Part shown: positions 1 to 4,841 of the stretch, in pieces
How the letters are laid out: every line of letters begins with the position of its first letter
Position numbering within the stretch: the stretch's first letter is position 1
Assembly (NCBI GenBank): GCA_946538795.1
Contig: CAMNGY010000151.1
Coordinates: forward strand, 1 to 5,101
Direction of reading: 5' to 3'
Source of the DNA: an uncultured Treponema sp.
GTDB taxonomy: Bacteria > Spirochaetota > Spirochaetia > Treponematales > Treponemataceae
Length of the DNA stretch: 5,101 nt
Made by a program: the position numbers and the translations under genes
The notes under the pieces: model-generated
What the model was told of the DNA's origin: nothing
Databases searched by the model: none
What the model saw: the letters and a program-made list of their open reading frames with translations, nothing else

Positions 1-36
1 CCCGCAATGATACGGAGGGCTGCTGTGCGTGTCAAG

Positions 37-182
37 GAAGCCTTGCCGCCCGCTTGTCCGGGGCGGTGCGGAGCTGGTGCATCTGCAGGGCCTATATATA
101 GAAGCCTTGCCGCCCGCTTGTCCGGGGTGGTGCCGGAGCTGGTGCTTCTGTCCGGCTTTTGTCCGGCCTATAGACAAGAAGG
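37..182. repeat. imperfect GC-rich tandem repeat upstream of loaP
   Basis: Two head-to-tail copies begin with the same 27 bases (37-63 and 101-127) and stay nearly identical to about 80 and 145. Copy 1 is 37-100; copy 2 runs to about 177 and differs mainly by an extra segment with a second TCCGGC-type motif (151-168). Both end in GGCCTATA (90-97 and 165-172), and a vestige of a third copy (GAAGGCC) follows at 178. Each unit can form the stem CCGCCC/GGGCGG (46-51 with 61-66) or CCGCCC/GGGTGG (110-115 with 125-130). The single base change in the 3' arm turns G-C into G-U and keeps the pairing. The repeat is open in two frames, which extends the loaP reading frame upstream, but the implied peptide is rich in Cys and Pro and resembles no NusG N-terminus. 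I take it as non-coding leader or spacer. Further copies could lie left of the window. Confidence 0.7.
132..160 (+). promoter_or_regulatory. possible leader hairpin upstream of loaP
   Basis: GCCGGA at 132-137 pairs with TCCGGC at 151-156. The loop can fold further (AGC 137-139 with GCT 144-146). Four T residues follow at 157-160. It resembles a weak intrinsic terminator or attenuator inside the second repeat copy. The stem and the T-run are both short, so strong termination is doubtful. Its position about 65 bases before the loaP start would suit leader control, but that is inference. Confidence 0.3.
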
Positions 183-223
183 CCCATGAAATGCTATCAT
201 GCTCTCCGGGATTTTTTGGAACA

Positions 224-763
224 ATGAAGTATTATTGCCTGATGGTAAAGACAAGGGAAGAGGAGAAATTCAAGAAGCTCCTTGAGAAGCGTCTTTTACA
301 TGCAGGTAAGAAAGACATAGATATAATCTTCTTCAAGAAAAAACTCCGCACCAGCAAAAATGTGGAATACGAGTCGGCTCTCTTCAAGAGCTACGTGTTC
401 CTTGCCACCAAGAGCCTGGACCTGGACAGCATCTGGATCGTAAAAAGGACGGAGTATTTCCTGCGTTTCCTTAATTCAAACAGGAACATAAAGCCCCTTT
501 ATGGTCAGGACCTGGAATATGTGGAGAAGCTTCTTACGTTCGGCAAGACACAGGGCATGTCCAAGGCCTACTTCGATGAGAACATGCGCATAATCGTGAC
601 CGAAGGCCCCCTCAAGGGCTTTTCGGGTAAGATATACAAGGTGAACCGCCGCCAGCAGCGGGTAACGGTTCTTCTGGAAATGTTCCATAACAGCATAAAA
701 TTTGACCTGGGCTATGACCTGGTCAAGCCCAGCAGCGGGCAGAAGCCAGAGGAGCCTTCCTGA
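224..763 (+). CDS. loaP: NusG-family transcription antiterminator, LoaP-like
   Basis: This 179-residue protein is a specialised NusG paralogue. Such proteins bind the RNA polymerase clamp through an N-terminal NGN domain and help polymerase pass terminators in long operons; LoaP members also recognise an RNA hairpin in the target leader. The NGN-like part is about residues 1-105: it opens MKYYCLMVKT and has the conserved strand SYVFL at 56-60 and PLYG at 91-94. The C-terminal KOW-like part, about 122-168, contains IVTEGPLKGFSGKIYKV followed by two more beta strands. Length and layout fit LoaP rather than housekeeping NusG, and no secE or ribosomal protein gene adjoins it. I start at ATG 224 because the family begins Met-(Lys/Asn)-Tyr/Trp, although its ribosome site (GGA at 218-220) is poor. 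ATG 191 has a better one (AGAAGG 177-182) and would add 11 untypical residues. The gene is convergent with the HD-GYP gene, so any target operon is not downstream. NusG family is firm; the LoaP subfamily is likely. Confidence 0.82.
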   Translation: MKYYCLMVKTREEEKFKKLLEKRLLHAGKKDIDIIFFKKKLRTSKNVEYESALFKSYVFLATKSLDLDSIWIVKRTEYFLRFLNSNRNIKPLYGQDLEYVEKLLTFGKTQGMSKAYFDENMRIIVTEGPLKGFSGKIYKVNRRQQRVTVLLEMFHNSIKFDLGYDLVKPSSGQKPEEPS

Positions 764-771
764 TTTGCTTC
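742..771. terminator. weak hairpin at the loaP/HD-GYP convergent junction
   Basis: GAAGC at 742-746 pairs with GCTTC at 767-771, and an inner AGGA/TCCT stem (750-753 with 758-761) closes a tetraloop. It covers the loaP stop codon and lies just past the HD-GYP stop codon on the opposite strand, where a shared bidirectional terminator would be expected. There is no T-run on either side, so it is not a canonical intrinsic terminator. Factor-dependent termination, or simple read-through, is equally possible. Confidence 0.22.
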
Positions 772-775
772 GGGG

Positions 776-1684
776 TCAGCTTTCCTCGTCCGCTGAGGGG
801 CTTCCCAGGCTGGCCTTGCATGCCTCCACCTCCTCCTTGGGAATGGAGCAGAATATGGAGATCAGCTCTCCGTCCAGCTGGCTTCCTGATACGCTTTTGA
901 TTATCCTTATGGCTTCCTCGTAGCTGCGGCCGGCCTTGTAGCTGCGTGTCATGGTTATGGCGGAATAGGTGTCCACCACTGCTATTATCCTGGCACCCAG
1001 AGGTATTTCTTTGCCCGTGAGCTTCATGTAGCCGTTGCCGTCAATCCTTTCGTGGTGGTATTTGATCCAGTCCAGCATGCTGGAAAAGAAGCTTACGGGC
1101 CTCAGTATTTCCACCGAAATCTCCGGGTGCCGCCGCATGATGGTCCATTCTTCGTCCGTGAGCTTTCCCGGCTTGTTCAGTATGGCTTCCGGTATGCCCA
1201 GCTTGCCCACGTCATGGAAGAGGGCTGCATAGCCGAGCGACTCTTCCCGGATCTGCTTTTTCATGACTGGCGGCAGGTAGGAGTGGAGCAGAAGGGCCAG
1301 CTCGCGGACGTGCAGCGAATGCCCGTTCAGGTTGGGATCCCGCGCCTCTATTATGCTTATGAGCGACTTTGAGAGGGCCAGGCAGTTGTCCTTGTCGGAC
1401 TGGATGAGCCTGTATATCCATTCCAGGACCAGGGTGACGAAAATGGCTCCGCTGAACAGGATCAGCCCTATCCATGCGGACTGCATCTGCAGGGAGAAGA
1501 TGACCGCATATACGACGAGGAAGAGGCAGATAAGGAGGAATACCGCGTAGTCCAGCAGCCTGACCCCCGGCTTGGCGTTCTGGGTGAGCCGCCTGTGGTA
1601 GGAGAGAAGCTTCAGGGCGCTGAATATGTTGTATGCCTGCAGCAGTATGCCGAAGGCTATCATCGTCTGCGAAAGCAGGAACAT
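776..1684 (-). CDS. membrane-anchored HD-GYP domain protein (putative cyclic di-GMP phosphodiesterase)
   Basis: This 302-residue protein has hydrophobic segments at about 4-22, 45-66 and 70-93, then a cytoplasmic HD-GYP domain from about 100 to 285. HD-GYP enzymes are metal-dependent phosphodiesterases that break down cyclic di-GMP. Visible family landmarks are H122 and H125, the HD pair H157-D158 followed by VGKLGIP, H186-P187, H210-H211-E212 with RIDGNGY, D238 in AVVDTYSAIT, and LDGELISIF near 270-278. The signature GYP reads GYM (M220), and the usual DALTSDRPYR stretch is altered (SAITMTRSYK), so activity or specificity could differ from the classic enzyme. There is no separate periplasmic or PAS sensor domain; the membrane part is the only visible input module. 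ATG 1684 has a good ribosome site, GGGGAG at 1692-1697, seven bases upstream. It is the second gene of an operon behind the MCP (24-bp gap), which suggests that chemosensing and cyclic di-GMP control are expressed together. A shared pathway is inferred. Confidence 0.88.
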   Translation of the reverse strand: MFLLSQTMIAFGILLQAYNIFSALKLLSYHRRLTQNAKPGVRLLDYAVFLLICLFLVVYAVIFSLQMQSAWIGLILFSGAIFVTLVLEWIYRLIQSDKDNCLALSKSLISIIEARDPNLNGHSLHVRELALLLHSYLPPVMKKQIREESLGYAALFHDVGKLGIPEAILNKPGKLTDEEWTIMRRHPEISVEILRPVSFFSSMLDWIKYHHERIDGNGYMKLTGKEIPLGARIIAVVDTYSAITMTRSYKAGRSYEEAIRIIKSVSGSQLDGELISIFCSIPKEEVEACKASLGSPSADEES

Positions 1685-1708
1685 CTGGATTCTCCCCGGC
1701 CTCTAAGG

Positions 1709-3523
1709 TCACACCTTGAAGGCGTTTATCATTCCTGCGACCCGCTTTGACGTTTCGTTGCTCAGGTTGGCCGCCTTCACGACCTCCATGGCGGACTGCC
1801 GCATGTCCTCCATGTTCTGCCTGGTCTCCTCGGATTTTTCCTTTGTCTCCACTGCCATTTCCGCCAGGTCCTGCGCCCCGGACGAAAGCTTCCGGGCCGC
1901 ATCCTTTATGTGGGCGGACGTGCTGGTTATTTCCGTCGTTGTGGAATCCAGGGTCTGCATCGTGGAGGATATGCTTTCCACCCCGACGTTCTGCTCCTTC
2001 ATGCCGTCGCGGACTTCCTTGATGAGCCCGTCCAGCTGGAGAATTTTGGTTCCCACGGTTTCGAAAGAGGCCGCCGATTTCTGGGAGGATGTGACGATTT
2101 CCATGATTGCGCTGGAGATGCCGCCCAGAAGCTTCTTTATCTCGTCGGACTGGGTGGACGAGGTTTCGGCGAGCTGGCGGATTTCGTCGGCGACTACTGC
2201 GAAGCCCTTGCCCGCGTCCCCGGCGTGGGCCGCCTCTATGGCGGCGTTCATGGCCAGGAGGTCCGTCTGCTCCGCTATGGCCGCTATGGCCTCGTTTGCT
2301 TCGGTCAGGTTCTCGGACTGCTGGGCAATGTTCTTGATTTTCTCGGAGACCTCGTCCTGCAGCTTGCGACCTTCCGCGGAGTCCTGCACGAGCAGCGCGT
2401 ACTCCTTGATGATCGTTTCGATGTGCTTGGTGACGGAGCTGATGCTGGCCGTTATTTCGGTCACGGCGGAGGATGCGTTCCTGATTGCGGTGGACTGCTC
2501 CATGAGCCTTGTGTCCAGCCCGGCTATATCGCCGTCAACGTTGCCGGCCTCGCTGGTGATGGACTCTATCTTCGCCTTCTGGGAATTTATCTGGAGGGCG
2601 ATGTCGCTCATGTTGTTGTCCGCGTTGTTTATCCCCTTTATGTGGGCCTTCATCTTGCCCGTCAGGCTCTGGCTTGTTTCCGACAGGACGCTGGTTTCGG
2701 ACTGCATGTCCTTGACCAGCGTGTTCAGGCTGCTTATGACGTGGTTGCAGTTGGAGGCCAGGGCCTGAAGCTCCGCCCCGCCGCTTTCGGGAATGCGGGA
2801 CGTAAGGTCGGCGGTTCCCTGGGATATGCGCTCCATGGCATCGGCCACGGTGTTCATCTTTCCGAAGATGGAAGAGGTGAACATGGTCACGATTCCAATT
2901 CCGAGCAGCACGAACGAGATGCCCAGGATGGAGATGATGATGATCTGCATCCGGATTACGGAAACGAAGTCGGTCATGTCGAAGTCGACGCCTATGAATC
3001 CGACTATCTTGCCGGATGAGGTCCTTATGGCCTTGTAGCTGCTGACTATCCAGCCCCATTCCTCCTGCTTCTCCAGGCCGGAGCATGTCGTTGTTCCGCT
3101 GGAAAGGGTTTCCCAGGGGGCGCTGCCGTAGCTGGTTATGTCCTCTTCGGTGCCGAGGGGCGAGAAGTTTTCGGTGTCGCTGGGGTCGCAGCTTCCGTCA
3201 ATGATGTAGCGTGCGCTCTTGTTCGTCACGAGCGGGACCATCGTGTACAGGTACTGGCAGCCGACCGTCTTTTTTATCTCCAGCAGCGCGAGGCGGGTCT
3301 TCTCGTAGAAGGGGTCGCTCTCGCTCGGGTTCTTGCAGAAGGCTTCGAACGCGTCACCGTCCACGACGGAGGCGGCTTTCTCAAGGATGGGATATCCTTG
3401 CCGGCTGGCCAGATCGGAGCTGGTCTTGACCAGTGCGAGGCAGGAGAAGACCGAGATTATCGTGCAGGAGAGCAGCACGAACATGCTGAACACAAAGATG
3501 AAGCGAAGTTTTAGTGAGGACAT
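1709..3523 (-). CDS. methyl-accepting chemotaxis protein (Cache-like sensor, HAMP, MCP signalling domain)
   Basis: This 604-residue transmembrane chemoreceptor should pass ligand signals to CheA/CheW and so bias flagellar rotation. The first membrane helix is about residues 7-31. The periplasmic sensor, about 32-190, is Cache-like (YLYTMVPL at 91-98, YIIDG at 106-110, SSGKIVGFIGVDFDM at 169-183) and holds four Cys residues (63, 89, 112, 147). The second membrane helix is about 192-216, followed by a HAMP linker to about 270. The long helical signalling domain runs to the end, with the conserved hairpin tip IAEQTDLLAMNAAIEAAHAG at 416-435 followed by KGFAVVADEIRQLAE. It ends in NAFKV with no NWETF-type CheR/CheB tether, which is common outside enterobacteria. 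The ligand cannot be predicted. The frame stays open upstream to a TTG at 3562, but ATG 3523 has a strong ribosome site and leads directly into the membrane helix. It is the first gene of the operon with the HD-GYP gene and is divergent from rsmI. Confidence 0.95.
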   Translation of the reverse strand: MSSLKLRFIFVFSMFVLLSCTIISVFSCLALVKTSSDLASRQGYPILEKAASVVDGDAFEAFCKNPSESDPFYEKTRLALLEIKKTVGCQYLYTMVPLVTNKSARYIIDGSCDPSDTENFSPLGTEEDITSYGSAPWETLSSGTTTCSGLEKQEEWGWIVSSYKAIRTSSGKIVGFIGVDFDMTDFVSVIRMQIIIISILGISFVLLGIGIVTMFTSSIFGKMNTVADAMERISQGTADLTSRIPESGGAELQALASNCNHVISSLNTLVKDMQSETSVLSETSQSLTGKMKAHIKGINNADNNMSDIALQINSQKAKIESITSEAGNVDGDIAGLDTRLMEQSTAIRNASSAVTEITASISSVTKHIETIIKEYALLVQDSAEGRKLQDEVSEKIKNIAQQSENLTEANEAIAAIAEQTDLLAMNAAIEAAHAGDAGKGFAVVADEIRQLAETSSTQSDEIKKLLGGISSAIMEIVTSSQKSAASFETVGTKILQLDGLIKEVRDGMKEQNVGVESISSTMQTLDSTTTEITSTSAHIKDAARKLSSGAQDLAEMAVETKEKSEETRQNMEDMRQSAMEVVKAANLSNETSKRVAGMINAFKV

Positions 3524-3530
3524 CCGCCGG

Positions 3531-3536
3531 CTCCTT
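3531..3536 (-). promoter_or_regulatory. ribosome binding site fixing the MCP start
   Basis: On the minus strand this reads AAGGAG, preceded by an A-rich run and ending seven bases before ATG 3523. It is a near-ideal Shine-Dalgarno site, and it decides against the 13-residue longer version that would begin at TTG 3562. Confidence 0.85.
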
Positions 3537-3570
3537 TTTTGTTTTTTGAGGGGCGGCTGCAACCATCCCC

Positions 3571-3607
3571 TATCGCATAATATCGCTATTTACATAGTAA
3601 CGCATAA
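3571..3607 (-). promoter_or_regulatory. possible promoter/operator region of the MCP-HD-GYP operon
   Basis: This AT-rich patch lies about 50-85 bases upstream of the MCP start. On the minus strand it holds a -10-like TATTAT (plus-strand 3577-3582), with a weak -35-like TTATGC (3602-3607) at a 19-base spacing. TAAA followed 11 bases later by TGCGATAG recalls a sigma-28 promoter, but the usual gap is about 15 bases. TATCGC occurs twice with a 10-bp period (3571-3576 and 3581-3586) and CGCATAA occurs twice (3574-3580 and 3601-3607), which could be regulator sites. Each piece alone is weak. Confidence 0.3.
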
Positions 3608-3621
3608 GGGGCTTTTTTTCT

Positions 3622-3668
3622 AGTGGAAGAAACTGAAAAGACGGGGAAATTGCCTTGCGGGTTCCACT
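3622..3668. repeat. 7-bp inverted repeat in the MCP/rsmI intergenic region
   Basis: AGTGGAA at 3622-3628 is the perfect reverse complement of TTCCACT at 3662-3668, with 33 bases between the arms. The separation is too wide for a tight hairpin. It may be a paired protein site between the two divergent genes, or chance. Confidence 0.2.
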
Positions 3669-3692
3669 TGGCTCGAAGTTGCGGCCTGACGG

Positions 3693-3716
3693 GGCCCAAC
3701 GGGCGGCCCAACGGGC
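3693..3716. repeat. perfect tandem 12-mer, GC-rich, upstream of the rsmI promoter
   Basis: GGCCCAACGGGC occurs twice in direct succession (3693-3704 and 3705-3716). Each copy is self-complementary (GCCC, loop AAC, GGGC). The second GGGC (3713-3716) can pair instead with GCCC at 3720-3723 across a three-base loop, and CAAC at 3709-3712 with GTTG at 3717-3720, so several exclusive small hairpins are possible. The tract ends directly before the -35 box of the rsmI promoter and is far richer in GC than the flanking AT-rich DNA. No protein-coding role is apparent. Confidence 0.75.
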
Positions 3717-3724
3717 GTTGCCCC

Positions 3725-3753
3725 TTGCCTATTTCTTTGTTTGGCCTTATAAT
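3725..3753 (+). promoter_or_regulatory. sigma-70-type promoter of the rsmI-flgM unit
   Basis: A perfect -10 box TATAAT (3748-3753) lies 17 bases after TTGCCT (3725-3730), which matches the -35 consensus at four of six positions including TTG. This is the best promoter in the window. A start about seven bases past the -10 box falls at or next to 3760, the first base of the rsmI GTG codon, so the message would have little or no 5' leader. Confidence 0.72.
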
Positions 3754-3759
3754 AATTGT

Positions 3760-4455
3760 GTGTCACAGCTTTACATAGTGGGAACCCCGATCGGGAACCT
3801 GGGGGACATAACATACAGGGCGCTGGAAACATTCAGGTCCGTGGACGTGGTTGCGGCCGAGGACACGCGCCACACGCTCCAGCTTCTGACCCACTTTGAC
3901 ATACGTAAGCCGCTCGTAAGCTGCCGCGCGCAGAACGAGGGCATTGCCTCCGACAAGATCATAAAGATGCTGGACGAGGGGCAGACCGTCGCATACGCGA
4001 GTGACGCCGGAACGCCGGGCATAAGCGACCCCGGCTCTGTCCTGGCGCAGAAGGCACGGCAGGCGGGTCATACTGTCATCCCCATTCCGGGGCCGAGCGC
4101 GTTCGCGACGTTGGCGAGCGTCGCGGGGGAAGGCGGGAAGACGCTGGTGTTCGAGGGCTTCCTTTCGCCGAAGCCGGGGCGCAGGAAGGCGCGGGTCAAG
4201 GAGCTGATGGAGGCCGGGATGTCGTTTATTTTATACGAAAGTCCCTTCAGAATTGTAAAGCTCCTAGGCGATATTGCCGATATTGACAGCGAGAGGCGTG
4301 TGGTCGTAGGCAGGGAACTGACGAAACTGCACGAGGAGATAAGCGAGGGAAGCGCCAGGCAAGTTCTGGATGATTATTCCTCGAGGACGAAAGTCCAAGG
4401 GGAGCTTGCGGTGTTCGTCTCTGGCTTAAAGAAGATTCAAGTATCGGACGAATAA
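3760..4455 (+). CDS. rsmI: 16S rRNA (cytidine-1402-2'-O)-methyltransferase RsmI
   Basis: RsmI uses S-adenosylmethionine to methylate the 2'-hydroxyl of C1402 (E. coli numbering) in 16S rRNA at the decoding centre. The 231-residue protein carries the family motifs in order: LYIVGTPIGNLGDIT (4-18), AEDTR (33-37), the glycine-rich SDAGTPGISDPG (81-92), IPGPSA (109-114), YESPFRI (159-165), GRELTKLHEEI (184-194) and GELAVFV (214-220). The start is GTG 3760, because the family begins a few residues before LYIVGTPIGNL. The frame is open back to TTG 3655, but that stretch contains the repeats and the promoter. No Shine-Dalgarno sequence precedes GTG 3760. Enterobacterial RsmI is near 286 residues; this protein stops soon after the methyltransferase core, so the small C-terminal domain is missing. 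The end is a clean stop with no sign of a frameshift, so I take the short form as natural. flgM follows after 29 bases. Confidence 0.95.
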   Translation: MSQLYIVGTPIGNLGDITYRALETFRSVDVVAAEDTRHTLQLLTHFDIRKPLVSCRAQNEGIASDKIIKMLDEGQTVAYASDAGTPGISDPGSVLAQKARQAGHTVIPIPGPSAFATLASVAGEGGKTLVFEGFLSPKPGRRKARVKELMEAGMSFILYESPFRIVKLLGDIADIDSERRVVVGRELTKLHEEISEGSARQVLDDYSSRTKVQGELAVFVSGLKKIQVSDE

Positions 4456-4466
4456 ATCCGATACTT
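4439..4466 (+). promoter_or_regulatory. 10-bp hairpin enclosing the rsmI stop codon
   Basis: AAGTATCGGA (4439-4448) and TCCGATACTT (4457-4466) are perfect reverse complements around an eight-base loop, and the rsmI TAA (4453-4455) sits in the loop. No T-run follows; the next bases are A/G-rich and lead into the flgM ribosome site. It is therefore not a standard intrinsic terminator. It more likely marks RNA processing or stability, or tunes expression between rsmI and flgM. The function is inferred; the pairing is plain. Confidence 0.6.
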
Positions 4467-4473
4467 AACAAGA

Positions 4474-4477
4474 GAGG
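4474..4477 (+). promoter_or_regulatory. ribosome binding site of flgM
   Basis: GAGG at 4474-4477 lies seven bases before ATG 4485 and only four before the in-frame GTG at 4482. The spacing favours ATG as the start. The site begins eight bases after the hairpin that spans the rsmI stop, so folding of that hairpin need not cover it. Confidence 0.65.
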
Positions 4478-4484
4478 TATTGTG

Positions 4485-4772
4485 ATGGTAACGAAAATCA
4501 ATGTCACGAATCCAATCACTAATCTGCAGAATACAAGGAAGGTTTCTGCATCCAAGAGCGTCACTTCATTCTCCGATGAAATAGAGGTGTCAGCACAGGC
4601 CAAGGAAGCGGCCGAAGCTTACTATCTAGAGACGGTCGCAAAGGAAACCCCTGATGTCAGGGCCGATCTTGTAGAGCAGATTAAGGTGAAAATTCAGAAC
4701 CCGAACTACCTGAGCGCAGAGACCATCTCCGCTACGGCAGATCAGATTCTCAGTGCCTACGGGCTGGCCTAG
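4485..4772 (+). CDS. flgM: anti-sigma-28 factor FlgM
   Basis: FlgM binds the flagellar sigma factor sigma-28 (FliA) and holds late flagellar genes off until the hook-basal body is complete, when it is exported. The 95-residue protein has the expected plan: a polar, low-complexity, probably disordered N-terminal third (1-29), then the sigma-binding half. DEIEVSAQAKEA (31-42) matches the family's D-x-V-x-S-x-x-A-K pattern. TPDVR (55-59), then DLVEQIKVKIQNPNY (61-75) and a final amphipathic helix TADQILSAY (84-92), match the conserved core around TPDVR and the family's final helix. Size is typical, at about 90-100 residues. Base composition is lower in GC than the neighbours, especially in the first half, which fits a disordered segment better than recent transfer. 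It follows rsmI by 29 bases with no promoter seen between them, and an intrinsic terminator closes the unit. No sigma-28 promoter is evident directly upstream, so transcription probably comes from the rsmI promoter. Confidence 0.88.
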   Translation: MVTKINVTNPITNLQNTRKVSASKSVTSFSDEIEVSAQAKEAAEAYYLETVAKETPDVRADLVEQIKVKIQNPNYLSAETISATADQILSAYGLA

Positions 4773-4793
4773 GAGACTGGGCGGTCCGGTGGT

Positions 4794-4829
4794 AAAAAAG
4801 GGCGGAATGTCTTTCCGTCCTTTTTTTTT
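4794..4829 (+). terminator. intrinsic terminator of the rsmI-flgM unit
   Basis: GGGCGGAA (4800-4807) pairs with TTCCGTCC (4813-4820), with one G-U pair and a five-base loop. The flanking A6 (4794-4799) extends the stem into a run of nine T (4821-4829). This is a textbook Rho-independent terminator 22 bases after the flgM stop codon. The A-run on the left could let it work in reverse too, but no minus-strand gene is seen to its right. Confidence 0.93.
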
Positions 4830-4841
4830 CAAAAATAAGGT

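Noticed and set aside
37..182. CRISPR array or mobile-element end
   Set aside because: There are only two and a fragment units, directly adjacent with no unique spacers, and no cas gene, transposase or target-site duplication.
7..189. 60-codon open frame across the repeat at the left edge
   Set aside because: It reads the tandem repeat in another frame, ends with it, and has no ribosome site or similarity to a known small protein.
1212..1712. 166-codon minus-strand frame overlapping the HD-GYP gene
   Set aside because: It is a shifted frame of the HD-GYP gene with Pro/His/Gly/Arg-rich composition and no recognisable domain.
1910..3019. Long plus-strand open frame (369 codons) over the MCP gene, with a 350-codon neighbour at 1716-2768
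   Set aside because: Both lie antisense to a clear MCP, have a Gly/His/Asp-rich or Ser/Met-rich composition, and result from the codon bias of the MCP gene. They show no family motifs.
3524..3562. MCP start at TTG 3562 (13 extra residues)
   Set aside because: The extension covers the strong AAGGAG ribosome site of ATG 3523 and is polar and basic, unlike a normal MCP N-terminus.
3601..3620. GGGG followed by C and seven T, resembling a plus-strand terminator
   Set aside because: No plus-strand gene ends nearby, and the 5-bp CCCCT/AGGGG stem (3567-3571 with 3607-3611) encloses a loop of about 35 bases, so termination is unlikely.
3655..3759. RsmI start at TTG 3655 (35 extra residues)
   Set aside because: The added residues come from the tandem 12-mer and promoter region and do not match RsmI, which begins just before LYIVGTPIGNL.
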